Shown: positions 1 through 6,563, numbered from the stretch's first letter. The stretch: 32,000 bases of DNA from Aliarcobacter sp. (GCA_017995775.1 JAGOIF010000016.1:1-32000), one strand, 5' to 3'. Translations and numbers: made by a program. The notes: a model not told the origin generated them from the sequence alone.

Positions 1-70
1 TAAATAAAGCTCCTGTTGAAAATATAACAACAACCACAAGCGCAGATGATATAAATATATTTCCAATCAT
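1..70 (-). CDS. Hydrophobic N-terminus of an unidentified protein (partial)
   Basis: An ATG at 70-68 preceded by AAGGG opens a reading frame that runs off the left edge of the window. The 23 visible residues (MIGNIFISSALVVVVIFSTG, then ALF) form one hydrophobic segment, either a signal anchor or a pilin-type N-terminal helix. It lies on the same strand as two other short proteins with a hydrophobic N-terminus (164-877 and 963-1550), so it may be a third member of that group. Too little is visible to assign a function. The start codon and strand are reasonably clear; the identity is not. Confidence 0.5.
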   Translation of the reverse strand, partial: MIGNIFISSALVVVVIFSTGALF

Positions 71-92
71 TTTAAAGCCCTTTTTAGAAAAC

Positions 93-127
93 AAAAACTA
101 AATGCTAGGTTTTAGCACTTAGTTTTT
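93..127. terminator. Long AT-rich hairpin between pilin-like genes
   Basis: A 15-base stem with one mismatch (left arm 93-107, right arm 113-127) closes a 5-base loop. The arms end in A and T runs, so on either strand the hairpin is followed by T or A residues. It lies between the 164-877 gene and the partial gene at 1-70. It could be a terminator or an mRNA stability element. The structure is seen in the sequence; the role is inferred. Confidence 0.4.
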
Positions 128-141
128 ACTTTATAAATAAC

Positions 142-162
142 ATTTAGGCAAAATGCCTAAAT
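142..162 (-). terminator. Terminator-like hairpin after the 164-877 gene
   Basis: A perfect 8-base stem (ATTTAGGC at 142-149 and GCCTAAAT at 155-162) with a 5-base loop lies immediately after the stop codon of the minus-strand gene. Read on the minus strand it is followed by a moderately T-rich tract. It is probably the 3' end signal of the pilin-like gene; readthrough to the 1-70 gene cannot be excluded. Confidence 0.5.
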
Positions 163-163
163 A

Positions 164-877
164 TTATTCAACTACTTCATCTGATCCAAAATCTTTAAAG
201 TAAAGTATAAATTTTCCATCACTTAGTGCTGCAGCTGTTGGATCCGTAGGTTTTCCATCCGCATCAACAGTACCAATTGCTGGCGTTCTTTTTTCTATAG
301 AAGTTGCATCTGTAGCAGAATTTATAACTCCAGCTTTTGCTGTTGCTGTTGTTGCAGATCTATCAATATATGCAATTGCTTTTAAATCTGTTGCAATTTG
401 AGATTCTAAGAATGCAGCATTAGCTAATAAATTTCCTTGCGAAAAATCAACAAAAATACCAGGAGTTCTTTTTACTGGAACAGTTCCTGAAATTGGTGTT
501 GGAACGACTAAAGAAAGCCCCATATTAGGTTTATCGGTTGCCAATTTTAAAGCTTGTCCTCCAAAAGATATTGCACTATACACATTTTTATTTGCTGCAA
601 TATTTTCTTTTAGTTGTTCATTTATTTGCTCTGCAAAATATGATAATTTAGCTAAGTCTTGTAAATTATCTACTTTATCACCATCCCCACCTGTTTTGCT
701 AGTAAGCTGTCCTGATTTAGCAGCTATTTTAACTCCATCTTTAATATTATTAACCTCAGTAATAATACTCGTTTTTTGAGCAATACCTTCGATTTTATCT
801 CCAGTTCCTCCAAATGTTTGGAACATATATATCATTGCTCCAACTACTATGATAATCATCGCTATCAATTGTGGCAT
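164..877 (-). CDS. Pilin-like protein with hydrophobic N-terminus, function unknown
   Basis: This 237-residue protein starts with MP followed by about 18 hydrophobic residues (3-20), with no positively charged leader and no classical Gly-Phe/Glu5 prepilin peptidase site. After the helix it is soluble, with an amphipathic stretch (about 30-60) and a low-complexity Gly/Thr/Ala-rich body, and it contains no cysteine. This layout resembles pilins or pseudopilins of type IV filament systems, or simply a signal-anchored periplasmic protein. The start is supported by an AAGGGG Shine-Dalgarno sequence 7 bases upstream of the ATG. The neighbour at 963-1550 begins the same way (MP plus a hydrophobic helix), which suggests related roles or an ancient duplication. 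I do not recognise the family. Confidence 0.6.
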   Translation of the reverse strand: MPQLIAMIIIVVGAMIYMFQTFGGTGDKIEGIAQKTSIITEVNNIKDGVKIAAKSGQLTSKTGGDGDKVDNLQDLAKLSYFAEQINEQLKENIAANKNVYSAISFGGQALKLATDKPNMGLSLVVPTPISGTVPVKRTPGIFVDFSQGNLLANAAFLESQIATDLKAIAYIDRSATTATAKAGVINSATDATSIEKRTPAIGTVDADGKPTDPTAAALSDGKFILYFKDFGSDEVVE

Positions 878-937
878 TCTTTACCCCTTGTTTTTAGTTT
901 TTAGTTTATTCAACTAATATCTCGTTATTTTATCATA

Positions 938-958
938 TAAGAACTATTTAAATTCTTA
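938..958 (-). terminator. Weak hairpin after the 963-1550 gene
   Basis: TAAGAA (938-943) and TTCTTA (953-958) form a 6-base stem just past the stop codon of the minus-strand gene. The stem is short and AT-only, so it is a weak candidate terminator. A GATAAAAT-like -10 box for the next gene lies just beyond it on the minus strand (about 934-926). Confidence 0.25.
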
Positions 959-962
959 ATTT

Positions 963-1550
963 TTACTTAAAGATTACGCAAATAAACTTCCCATCTTTTT
1001 TAACTGTTGTTGTAATCTTAAAATTATTTTTTACATCATCATAATATGATGTCTCAGCTTCTTGAATTGAACCAAAAAATGTCTTTTCACAAATCTCTCT
1101 TGATAAAAAGTTCTCTGCAAACCCAGCTTTACTATCTAATGTTTTATTTCCACTCATATCAATATAAAGCTTATATCCACTTCCTGCTGATGAAGAATAT
1201 AAAGTATCTTCTAAAGAGATAGGAACAATATGCCATACAATCTTACTATTTGGGAAAGTTAATTTTGATTCAAAAATTTTATCCTTTACATCATCACTCG
1301 CCAAAGCTGTCGGTTTTGTCATTTTTATATTCCCTAGTAAAATACCATTGTCATATAATTCTTCAAAATTTATCTTCGTCATATCCCCACCTGACTGGAT
1401 ATAAGTATTCACAAATCCATCAACAGTAATAAACATTGATTTTGTTCTTTCAATTTCTGCAGTAATTGCGCTATCATCAGCTTCATATCTTGTAAGAAGG
1501 ATAATCATTGCAGTAACAACAGCTATTATAGATGAGACTAAATATGGCAT
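963..1550 (-). CDS. Pilin-like protein with C-terminal cysteine pair, function unknown
   Basis: The 195-residue protein begins MPYLVSSIIAVVTAMIILL, a hydrophobic helix directly after the initiator with no charged leader. It is followed by a predicted soluble domain. Two cysteines, C154 and C191, are 37 residues apart, the second five residues from the C-terminus. That is the geometry of the disulfide-bonded D-region of type IV pilins, although the conserved Glu5 and the prepilin cleavage motif are absent. A good Shine-Dalgarno sequence (AAGGAA) precedes the ATG. It is the first of three same-strand genes encoding short proteins with hydrophobic N-termini, and lies just downstream of a tRNA-Arg gene. 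The pilin relationship is inferred from architecture only; an unrelated anchored periplasmic protein is equally possible. Confidence 0.6.
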   Translation of the reverse strand: MPYLVSSIIAVVTAMIILLTRYEADDSAITAEIERTKSMFITVDGFVNTYIQSGGDMTKINFEELYDNGILLGNIKMTKPTALASDDVKDKIFESKLTFPNSKIVWHIVPISLEDTLYSSSAGSGYKLYIDMSGNKTLDSKAGFAENFLSREICEKTFFGSIQEAETSYYDDVKNNFKITTTVKKDGKFICVIFK

Positions 1551-1706
1551 TTTATTCCTTAAGTTATATTCGAATTTGTCTTATATTTTAACATAAAATT
1601 ATAAGAAATTTGTTTTAATTATTATTTTGATTAAAAGCTTATGTTTATGGTTTTAGGATGGTTATATTCAGATTAAAAATTATTTTATTTTTAAGTTAGT
1701 TTTTAG

Positions 1707-1783
1707 TGGTACGCCTGGTAGGATTCGAACCTACAACCGCCGGGGCCGAAACCCAGTGCTCTATCCAGTTGAGCCACAGACGC
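1707..1783 (-). tRNA. tRNA-Arg (anticodon UCG)
   Basis: The 77-base sequence folds as a complete cloverleaf read on the minus strand. The acceptor stem is GCGTCTG with CAGGCGT (terminal G-U pair), the D stem GCTC/GAGC, the anticodon stem CTGGG/CCCGG and the T arm GTAGG-TTCGAAT-CCTAC. It has an A discriminator and an encoded CCA end (1709-1707). The anticodon loop TTTCGGC carries TCG at 1749-1747, which reads arginine CGA codons. A TATATA-containing sequence lies directly upstream and could be its -10 box. The gene's 3' end faces the pilin-like genes. Confidence 0.95.
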
Positions 1784-1831
1784 GTATATATTTAGAGTTG
1801 GGAGTTTATCGTAATATAGCTTAATATTTTT

Positions 1832-2707
1832 TTATTTGATTATATTATCAATTATAATCAAAATTAAAAATATTATTCCAAGGTAGCCATTTACTGTAAA
1901 AAAGGCTTTATCTATTTTTCTAAAATCTTTATTTACCAAATAATGTTCATAACCTAACATCAAGGCACTTATAAGTACAGCTAAATATGCAAAATACGAA
2001 CTTCCTGAGCTTATGGCAAAAATCAACCAAAAAATCACAGTTAAACTATGAAATACTCTTGATATTTGCATTGTTTTTTCTGCACCAAATTTTGATGGAA
2101 TTGAGTGAAGTCCTAATTTTTTATCTACATCTATATCTTGAAGTGAATAAAGTAAATCAAATCCAGCAACCCAAAACATAACTCCGATACTTAAAACTAT
2201 TGACCAAAATGGTATAGATTCGCTAACAGCTACAACTCCAGCAATGGGAGCAAGAGCAAGAGAAATCCCTAGTATAATATGTGCTAGATATGAAAATCTT
2301 TTAAAATAAGAATACGAACCAATCACAAGTAAAATAGGAATAGAAAGTTTAAATGCCAAGTCATTTACAAAATATGCCACAAATATAAATCCAAGGGCAT
2401 TTCCTAAAGTGAAAACTAGCATTTGAGATGCTGAGATTCTTCCATCTACATTTGGTCGGTTTACTGTTCTTGGGTTTAGAGCATCTATATCTCTATCCAT
2501 GTATCTATTAAATCCCATGGCAAAATTTCTAGCAGTTAAGGCTGCTAAAATTCCCAATACAAAAAGTTTAAGTCCAAACCATGCACTTCCATTTATTTGC
2601 CCTGATGAAACCACCATGGCTATGAAAATAAAAGGAAGAGAAAAAATAGAGTGTTTGAACATTACTAGTTCATTAAAATCGTTTAGTTTTTTTATAAGCT
2701 TATTCAT
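1832..2707 (-). CDS. mqnP: UbiA-family prenyltransferase, probably menaquinone biosynthesis (MqnP)
   Basis: This polytopic membrane enzyme of 291 residues attaches a polyprenyl chain to an aromatic ring. It has both aspartate-rich motifs of the UbiA superfamily. The first is NRYMDRDIDALNPRT at 67-81; the second is DLLYSLQDIDVDKK at 184-197, with D191, D193 and D195. These bind the Mg-diphosphate of the prenyl donor. Campylobacterota make menaquinone by the futalosine route, so a MqnP role is the likely one; a 4-hydroxybenzoate prenyltransferase is the alternative label. I place the start at the ATG at 2707. The frame is open to an ATG at 2785, but the extra 26 residues are unlike the family and would cover this gene's own -10 box and the divergent promoter of the lipoprotein gene. 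A TACAAT box 7 bases before this ATG suggests a leaderless mRNA. Confidence 0.88.
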   Translation of the reverse strand: MNKLIKKLNDFNELVMFKHSIFSLPFIFIAMVVSSGQINGSAWFGLKLFVLGILAALTARNFAMGFNRYMDRDIDALNPRTVNRPNVDGRISASQMLVFTLGNALGFIFVAYFVNDLAFKLSIPILLVIGSYSYFKRFSYLAHIILGISLALAPIAGVVAVSESIPFWSIVLSIGVMFWVAGFDLLYSLQDIDVDKKLGLHSIPSKFGAEKTMQISRVFHSLTVIFWLIFAISSGSSYFAYLAVLISALMLGYEHYLVNKDFRKIDKAFFTVNGYLGIIFLILIIIDNIIK

Positions 2708-2714
2708 AAGGTGG

Positions 2715-2722
2715 ATTGTATC
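2715..2722 (-). promoter_or_regulatory. -10 box of the prenyltransferase gene
   Basis: On the minus strand GATACAAT (TACAAT at 2720-2715) is followed by only 7 bases before the ATG at 2707. A normal transcription start would therefore fall at or next to the start codon. No Shine-Dalgarno sequence is present. Confidence 0.55.
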
Positions 2723-2761
2723 GAAGATAATATTAAAATATAAATGTAAACTTTTTCTAGC

Positions 2762-2767
2762 TATAAT
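2762..2767 (+). promoter_or_regulatory. -10 box (TATAAT) for the lipoprotein-miaA unit
   Basis: A perfect TATAAT preceded by T-rich sequence lies 30 bases before the lipoprotein start codon. It is divergent from the prenyltransferase promoter. The resulting leader of about 24 bases contains the purine-rich ribosome binding site AAGAAAAGAG. Confidence 0.6.
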
Positions 2768-2797
2768 CTTATTTAATTTATACAAGAAAAGAGTTCA

Positions 2798-2995
2798 ATG
2801 AAAAAAAAGTTTATACTAATTATTGCTTTACCTTTAATATTTTTATTAAATGGATGTACATCAAAATCACAAACAGACGTTATAAATTCTGGTTCAAATG
2901 ATATTTCAGATCTTTTAAAAACTCTTATTCAAAAAGAAAAAGAGATTAATACTCTAAATAAAAAACTTGAAGATTGTGGAAAAACGAAAAAATAA
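2798..2995 (+). CDS. Small lipoprotein
   Basis: The 65-residue protein has a lipoprotein signal peptide: a basic start (MKKK), a hydrophobic core and a lipobox LLNGC with the lipidated cysteine at position 20. The mature part is about 45 residues and ends in a Lys/Glu-rich segment (about 47-60) likely to form a short coiled coil, plus a second cysteine at 60. It has its own TATAAT promoter and a purine-rich ribosome binding site. It sits 2 bases before miaA, so the two are probably co-transcribed and translationally coupled. The family is not recognised and no function is claimed beyond membrane-anchored lipoprotein. Confidence 0.75.
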   Translation: MKKKFILIIALPLIFLLNGCTSKSQTDVINSGSNDISDLLKTLIQKEKEINTLNKKLEDCGKTKK

Positions 2996-2997
2996 TC

Positions 2998-3885
2998 ATG
3001 AAAGAAATAGCAATCATAGGCTCAACAGCATCAGGGAAAACAGCTTTATCTATAAAAATAGCAAGCCTTACTAACTCTATTATATTGTCTCTTGATTCCC
3101 TTTGTGTTTATAAACATATTGAAATTGCATCTGCAAAACCAACAGCAGAAGAAAGAGGAGATATCATTCACTTTGGAATAGATGAAGTTTTTCCTAATAC
3201 TGAGTTTGATGTTATTAAATTTATAGAACTTTATAAAAAAGCAAAAGATTATGCAATAAAACATAATAAAAATCTAATCATCGTAGGTGGAACAGGATTT
3301 TATCTAAAAGCCCTGATTGATGGTCTTTCTTTAGGTGTTGAATCTAAGGTAAAACTTGATATTCCTATTAGTGAAGCTTATGATTTACTTTATGATTTAG
3401 ATAAAGAGTATATGCAAAAAATAGAAAAAAACGATAGATATAGAATAGAAAAAGCTTATTCAATTTATAAACAAACAGGTCTTTGCCCTACTTTATACTT
3501 TGAACAAAATCCAAAAATTGCTTTTTCTAAAGATATAAAAATATTTGAAATTTTATGGGAAAAAAATGAACTAAAAAATAGAATTACCCAAAGAACAAAA
3601 ATCATGATAGAAAGTGGTTTGATTGATGAAGTAATTTTTTTAGAAAAGACTTACACAAGAGAGCCAAATTGTATGTCATCTATTGGAATAGTGGAAACTT
3701 TAGAGTATTTAGATGGGAAATTATCAAAAACTGCACTTGAAGAAAAGATTTCCGCAAATACGATAAAACTAGCAAAAAGACAAAATACCTTCAACAAATC
3801 CCAATTTACTGACAAAATATCTAATAACTTAGAAGATTTAAATTCAGATATTCTTAAGTATTTTTCGATACAATCCACGCCCTAA
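2998..3885 (+). CDS. miaA: tRNA dimethylallyltransferase
   Basis: MiaA transfers a dimethylallyl group to N6 of A37 in tRNAs that read codons starting with U, the first step toward ms2i6A. The 295-residue protein has the P-loop GSTASGKT (8-15), the substrate-contacting segment DSLCVYKHIEIASAKP (33-48) and GGTGFYLKALIDGL (97-110), all family signatures. The frame is open to an upstream ATG at 2974, but the P-loop strand begins right at the ATG at 2998 (MKEIAIIGSTASGK), as in the family. That start also leaves a 2-base gap after the lipoprotein stop codon rather than an overlap. A GATACAATCC box for the next gene lies inside its 3' end. Confidence 0.93.
   Translation: MKEIAIIGSTASGKTALSIKIASLTNSIILSLDSLCVYKHIEIASAKPTAEERGDIIHFGIDEVFPNTEFDVIKFIELYKKAKDYAIKHNKNLIIVGGTGFYLKALIDGLSLGVESKVKLDIPISEAYDLLYDLDKEYMQKIEKNDRYRIEKAYSIYKQTGLCPTLYFEQNPKIAFSKDIKIFEILWEKNELKNRITQRTKIMIESGLIDEVIFLEKTYTREPNCMSSIGIVETLEYLDGKLSKTALEEKISANTIKLAKRQNTFNKSQFTDKISNNLEDLNSDILKYFSIQSTP
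3867..3874 (+). promoter_or_regulatory. Candidate -10 box for rpmE within the end of miaA
   Basis: GATACAAT (3867-3874) lies in the last codons of miaA. A start about 7 bases on would give rpmE a leader of roughly 75 bases. The surrounding 15 bases TTCGATACAATCCAC are identical to the -10 region of the prenyltransferase gene on the other strand (2709-2723), which supports promoter function. Confidence 0.4.
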
Positions 3886-3902
3886 AGAGTTTAATAAAGG
3901 GC
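3879..3902 (+). promoter_or_regulatory. Inverted repeat in the rpmE leader
   Basis: GCCCT (3879-3883) and AGGGC (3898-3902) flank a 14-base AT-rich loop right at the miaA stop codon. No T run follows, so it is not a convincing terminator. It could be a leader structure of the rpmE message or a processing site. Confidence 0.25.
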
Positions 3903-3955
3903 TTGCAATAGACTCGACCTTTTGTTAGACAATAATTATATTTAAGGATATTGGT

Positions 3956-4159
3956 ATGAAAAAAGATATTCATCCAGATTATAAAGTTTGTAAAATTTCT
4001 TGTGCTTGTGGTAACGAGTTTGAAACTAAGTCAAATGTTGAAGTTTTAAGAATTGATATTTGTTCTTCTTGTCACCCATTCTTTACTGGAGAGCAAAAAC
4101 TTGTTGATGCTGCTGGTAGAGTTGAGAAATTCAAAAACAAATATAACATGGCTAAATAG
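3956..4159 (+). CDS. rpmE: 50S ribosomal protein L31
   Basis: This 67-residue zinc-type (C+) L31 protein bridges the large and small ribosomal subunits near the central protuberance. Cysteines C16, C18, C36 and C39 (motifs CACG and CSSC) match the four zinc ligands of the C+ form, and there is an additional C12. The C-terminal segment (VEKFKNKY) is typical. The start is supported by AAGGA 7 bases upstream. The zinc-free paralogue used under zinc limitation is not in this window. It is followed 9 bases later by rsmI. Confidence 0.95.
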   Translation: MKKDIHPDYKVCKISCACGNEFETKSNVEVLRIDICSSCHPFFTGEQKLVDAAGRVEKFKNKYNMAK

Positions 4160-4168
4160 TACGCTATT

Positions 4169-4981
4169 GTGCTGTGCTTAGTTCCAACTCCAATAGGAAA
4201 TCTTGAAGATATTTCAATAAGATCTTTAAGAATCCTTGAAGAGGCGGAACTTATTTTTTGTGAAGATACTAGAGTAACAAAAAAACTTCTAAATCTTTTA
4301 GGTGAAAAACAAAACCTAGACTTTTCAAACAAAGAATACAAATCTTTTCATTCTCACAACGAAAATAATATTCTACAATCTTTAACAAAAGAAACTTTTA
4401 CTAAAAATGTTGTTTATGTAAGTGATGCAGGAATGCCTTGCGTTAGTGATCCTGGTGCCTCACTTGTGGATTATTGTATAAAAAATGATATTGCTTATGA
4501 TGTTTTACCTGGTGCAAATGCCATTTTAACAGCTTATGCAATGAGTGGATTTCCTCATACTACTTTTTCTTTTTATGGTTTTTTAGACCACAAAGGTGTA
4601 AGTCGTGCTTCAAAATTAAATGATGCATTAAATGATGATAAACTAGCAATCCTTTATGAATCACCGCACAGACTTTTAAAATTACTTGAGGAATTAAGTA
4701 TAAAAGATGCAAATAGAACAATATTTTTAGCAAAAGAAATTTCAAAACTTCATCAAAATAGCTATAAAGATAGCGCTTTAAATCTATTTGAAAAATTCAA
4801 GGATATAAATATCAAAGGTGAATGGGTTGTAATTATAGAACCAAAAGAAACTGTTGGTTTTAATCTTGACTTAGATGACATTTTATCTTTAGATATCGCT
4901 CCAAAAATAAAAGCTAAATTAATAGCAAAAATGACAGGACAATCTATAAAAGACGTTTATCAAGAACTTTTAGGAAATTAA
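4169..4981 (+). CDS. rsmI: 16S rRNA (cytidine1402-2'-O)-methyltransferase
   Basis: RsmI methylates the ribose of C1402 in the decoding centre of 16S rRNA using S-adenosylmethionine. The 270-residue protein has the whole family pattern: VPTPIGNLEDIS (5-16), CEDTRVTKKLL (31-41), VSDAGMPCVSDPG (84-96), LPGANAILTAYAMSGFP (113-129) and YESPHRLLKLLEEL. The start is a GTG at 4169 giving MLCLVPTPIGN, which matches the usual N-terminus. No Shine-Dalgarno sequence precedes it, and the rpmE stop codon is only 9 bases upstream, so translation may depend on reinitiation. A preceding ribosomal protein gene fits a shared role in ribosome assembly. Confidence 0.93.
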   Translation: MLCLVPTPIGNLEDISIRSLRILEEAELIFCEDTRVTKKLLNLLGEKQNLDFSNKEYKSFHSHNENNILQSLTKETFTKNVVYVSDAGMPCVSDPGASLVDYCIKNDIAYDVLPGANAILTAYAMSGFPHTTFSFYGFLDHKGVSRASKLNDALNDDKLAILYESPHRLLKLLEELSIKDANRTIFLAKEISKLHQNSYKDSALNLFEKFKDINIKGEWVVIIEPKETVGFNLDLDDILSLDIAPKIKAKLIAKMTGQSIKDVYQELLGN

Positions 4982-5031
4982 TCCTAAGTGAATAATTTTC
5001 AAAAAACAAAGAACTTTATCAACATTTTTTA

Positions 5032-5039
5032 GATATAAT
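5032..5039 (+). promoter_or_regulatory. -10 box of rlmB
   Basis: GATATAAT (TATAAT at 5034-5039) follows a T-rich stretch and is only 6 bases before the rlmB ATG at 5046. Transcription starting at the normal distance would produce a leaderless mRNA; no Shine-Dalgarno sequence is present. Confidence 0.65.
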
Positions 5040-5045
5040 CGCCGT

Positions 5046-5735
5046 ATGATAATATATGGAAAACAAATCGTACTTTATGTACTTGACAAACACCCTCATT
5101 TAATAGAAGAAATTTTTCTTTCAAAAGAAATTGATAAGAAATTATTCTCAAGATTTGCAAAACTTGACAAGAAAATCCACAAATTGGATAATCAAAAGGC
5201 TCAAGCATTAGCAAAAGGTGGAAACCATCAAGGTTTCTTTTTAAAACTAAATCACGTTGAATATGCAAATATCAAAGATATTAAAGCTATGAATTTTATT
5301 CTAGTTTTAGATGGAGTTACTGATGTTGGAAATATTGGTGCAATTGCTAGAACTGCTTATTCTTTAGGAATAGAAGCTTTAGTTGCTGCTGATATTAAAA
5401 CAGTAAATGACTCAGGAATTCTAAGAACAAGTTCAGGAGCACTACTTGATTTACCTTTTATGGTTCATCCAAGATCTGCTGATTTAGCAAGTGAATTAAT
5501 TGATGCTGGTTTTACACTAATTGGCGCAACAACAGATGGTGTTGATTTAAAAAAATATGGAAAAATCGAAAAATCTGATAAAGTTGCCCTATTTTTAGGA
5601 AGCGAAGGTATGGGTATTTCTCCTAAAGTCGCTAAAAAACTAGATTTAAAAGTTGCAATTGCTATGGAACATGAATTTGATTCATTAAATGTTTCTGTTG
5701 CTGCTGGAATTTTAATCTACAACTTAAAAAGATAA
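5046..5735 (+). CDS. rlmB: 23S rRNA (guanosine2251-2'-O)-methyltransferase, SpoU/TrmH family
   Basis: This is a SPOUT-class methyltransferase of 229 residues (E. coli RlmB has 243). A small N-terminal substrate-binding domain contains the HQGF segment (61-64). The trefoil-knot domain carries motif 1 (LDGVTDVGNIGAIARTAYSL, 88-107, with catalytic-type R102), motif 2 (LFLGSEGMGIS, 182-192) and motif 3 (SLNVSVAAG, 213-221). RlmB modifies G2251 in the peptidyl-transferase P loop; another SpoU-family rRNA or tRNA target is possible from sequence alone. It has its own promoter with no room for a leader, and is followed 15 bases later by a periplasmic protein gene. Confidence 0.88.
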   Translation: MIIYGKQIVLYVLDKHPHLIEEIFLSKEIDKKLFSRFAKLDKKIHKLDNQKAQALAKGGNHQGFFLKLNHVEYANIKDIKAMNFILVLDGVTDVGNIGAIARTAYSLGIEALVAADIKTVNDSGILRTSSGALLDLPFMVHPRSADLASELIDAGFTLIGATTDGVDLKKYGKIEKSDKVALFLGSEGMGISPKVAKKLDLKVAIAMEHEFDSLNVSVAAGILIYNLKR

Positions 5736-5750
5736 TAAAGAAGAGATATC

Positions 5751-6560
5751 GTGATAAAAAAATTTATTTTAATTGCTGTTTTTTGCGTTTTTGCAAATGC
5801 TAGTTTAAATGAAAAAATTCAAAATATTCTTGGGAATACAGATTATAATACCCATAAAAATTTGATAAATCATCTATTTAACAACCAAGATGCTTTTTAT
5901 ACAAATGGTAAAATAAATTATGCACGAATATCTCAAGAGCTTGAAAATAACAACTTATTAAAACTAAGTTTAGGTTCAACTCAAAACATTGATGTTACTT
6001 TTAATGTTAATGGTAACATGAAAAAATCTATCAAAAATCTAAATGATATTTTAAAAGTTTTAGGTCACCAGTACTTCATTACAAAAGATGCAACTGTTGT
6101 TGATGATACTTTTAAATGGACTATAAAGATGAAAACTGCATCCGCCATAAGCCCTCTCAGATTATCGCAAGAATTACAAGGGATAAATTGTAATATTCTA
6201 GATATTAAAAGAGAGGGAGATTATAAATGGAGTTACTCAATAGATATGAGTAATGCATCTGTTTATAAAGCAGAAAATTTGGTTGATAATAATCGATTGA
6301 GCTTGAAAAAACCACTTAAACCTTATATTGTGAGAGTGCAAAATATTTCAAGAATTTCTATCGATTCAAATGCAGGTAATACATGGTACCCAAGTGTTAT
6401 TTTCTATGATAATGATTTCAATATAATCGAAATTCATGAAGATGAAAGTTTACAAAAAAGCTTGAGAATCAGTGTGCCAAAAAATACAAAATATATTAAA
6501 ATTGATGATTTATATACCCTTGCTAACCTTAAGCGAGGAATTAACATTACTAAGGATTAA
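5751..6560 (+). CDS. Conserved periplasmic protein of unknown function
   Basis: The 269-residue protein has a clear signal peptide (MIKKFILIAVFCVFANA, cleavage expected after residue 17). The mature part is a mixed alpha/beta domain with a single cysteine (C148) and no recognisable catalytic motif. It starts with GTG at 5751, preceded by AAGAAGAG. From memory, C. jejuni has an equivalently placed periplasmic protein gene between the rRNA methylase and the aminotransferase, so the position is conserved in the phylum although the role is unknown. The gene ends 3 bases before the next ATG, whose Shine-Dalgarno sequence AAGGA lies in its last codons, so the two are one transcript. Confidence 0.8.
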   Translation: MIKKFILIAVFCVFANASLNEKIQNILGNTDYNTHKNLINHLFNNQDAFYTNGKINYARISQELENNNLLKLSLGSTQNIDVTFNVNGNMKKSIKNLNDILKVLGHQYFITKDATVVDDTFKWTIKMKTASAISPLRLSQELQGINCNILDIKREGDYKWSYSIDMSNASVYKAENLVDNNRLSLKKPLKPYIVRVQNISRISIDSNAGNTWYPSVIFYDNDFNIIEIHEDESLQKSLRISVPKNTKYIKIDDLYTLANLKRGINITKD

Positions 6561-6563
6561 ACA

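Noticed and set aside
2708-2785. Longer N-terminus of the prenyltransferase from the ATG at 2785
   Set aside because: The extra 26 residues do not resemble the family and would overlap both -10 boxes of the divergent promoters.
2499-2801. Open frame of 100 codons on the plus strand
   Set aside because: It is antisense to the prenyltransferase, has no family pattern, and covers the divergent promoter region; it is a shadow of the real gene.
2974-2997. Upstream start of miaA
   Set aside because: The P-loop strand begins right at the ATG at 2998; the earlier start adds 8 unrelated residues overlapping the lipoprotein gene.
3879-3902. GCCCT/AGGGC hairpin as the miaA terminator
   Set aside because: It has a 5-base stem, a 14-base loop and no following T run, and the expected rpmE promoter lies upstream of it; I list it only as a leader repeat.
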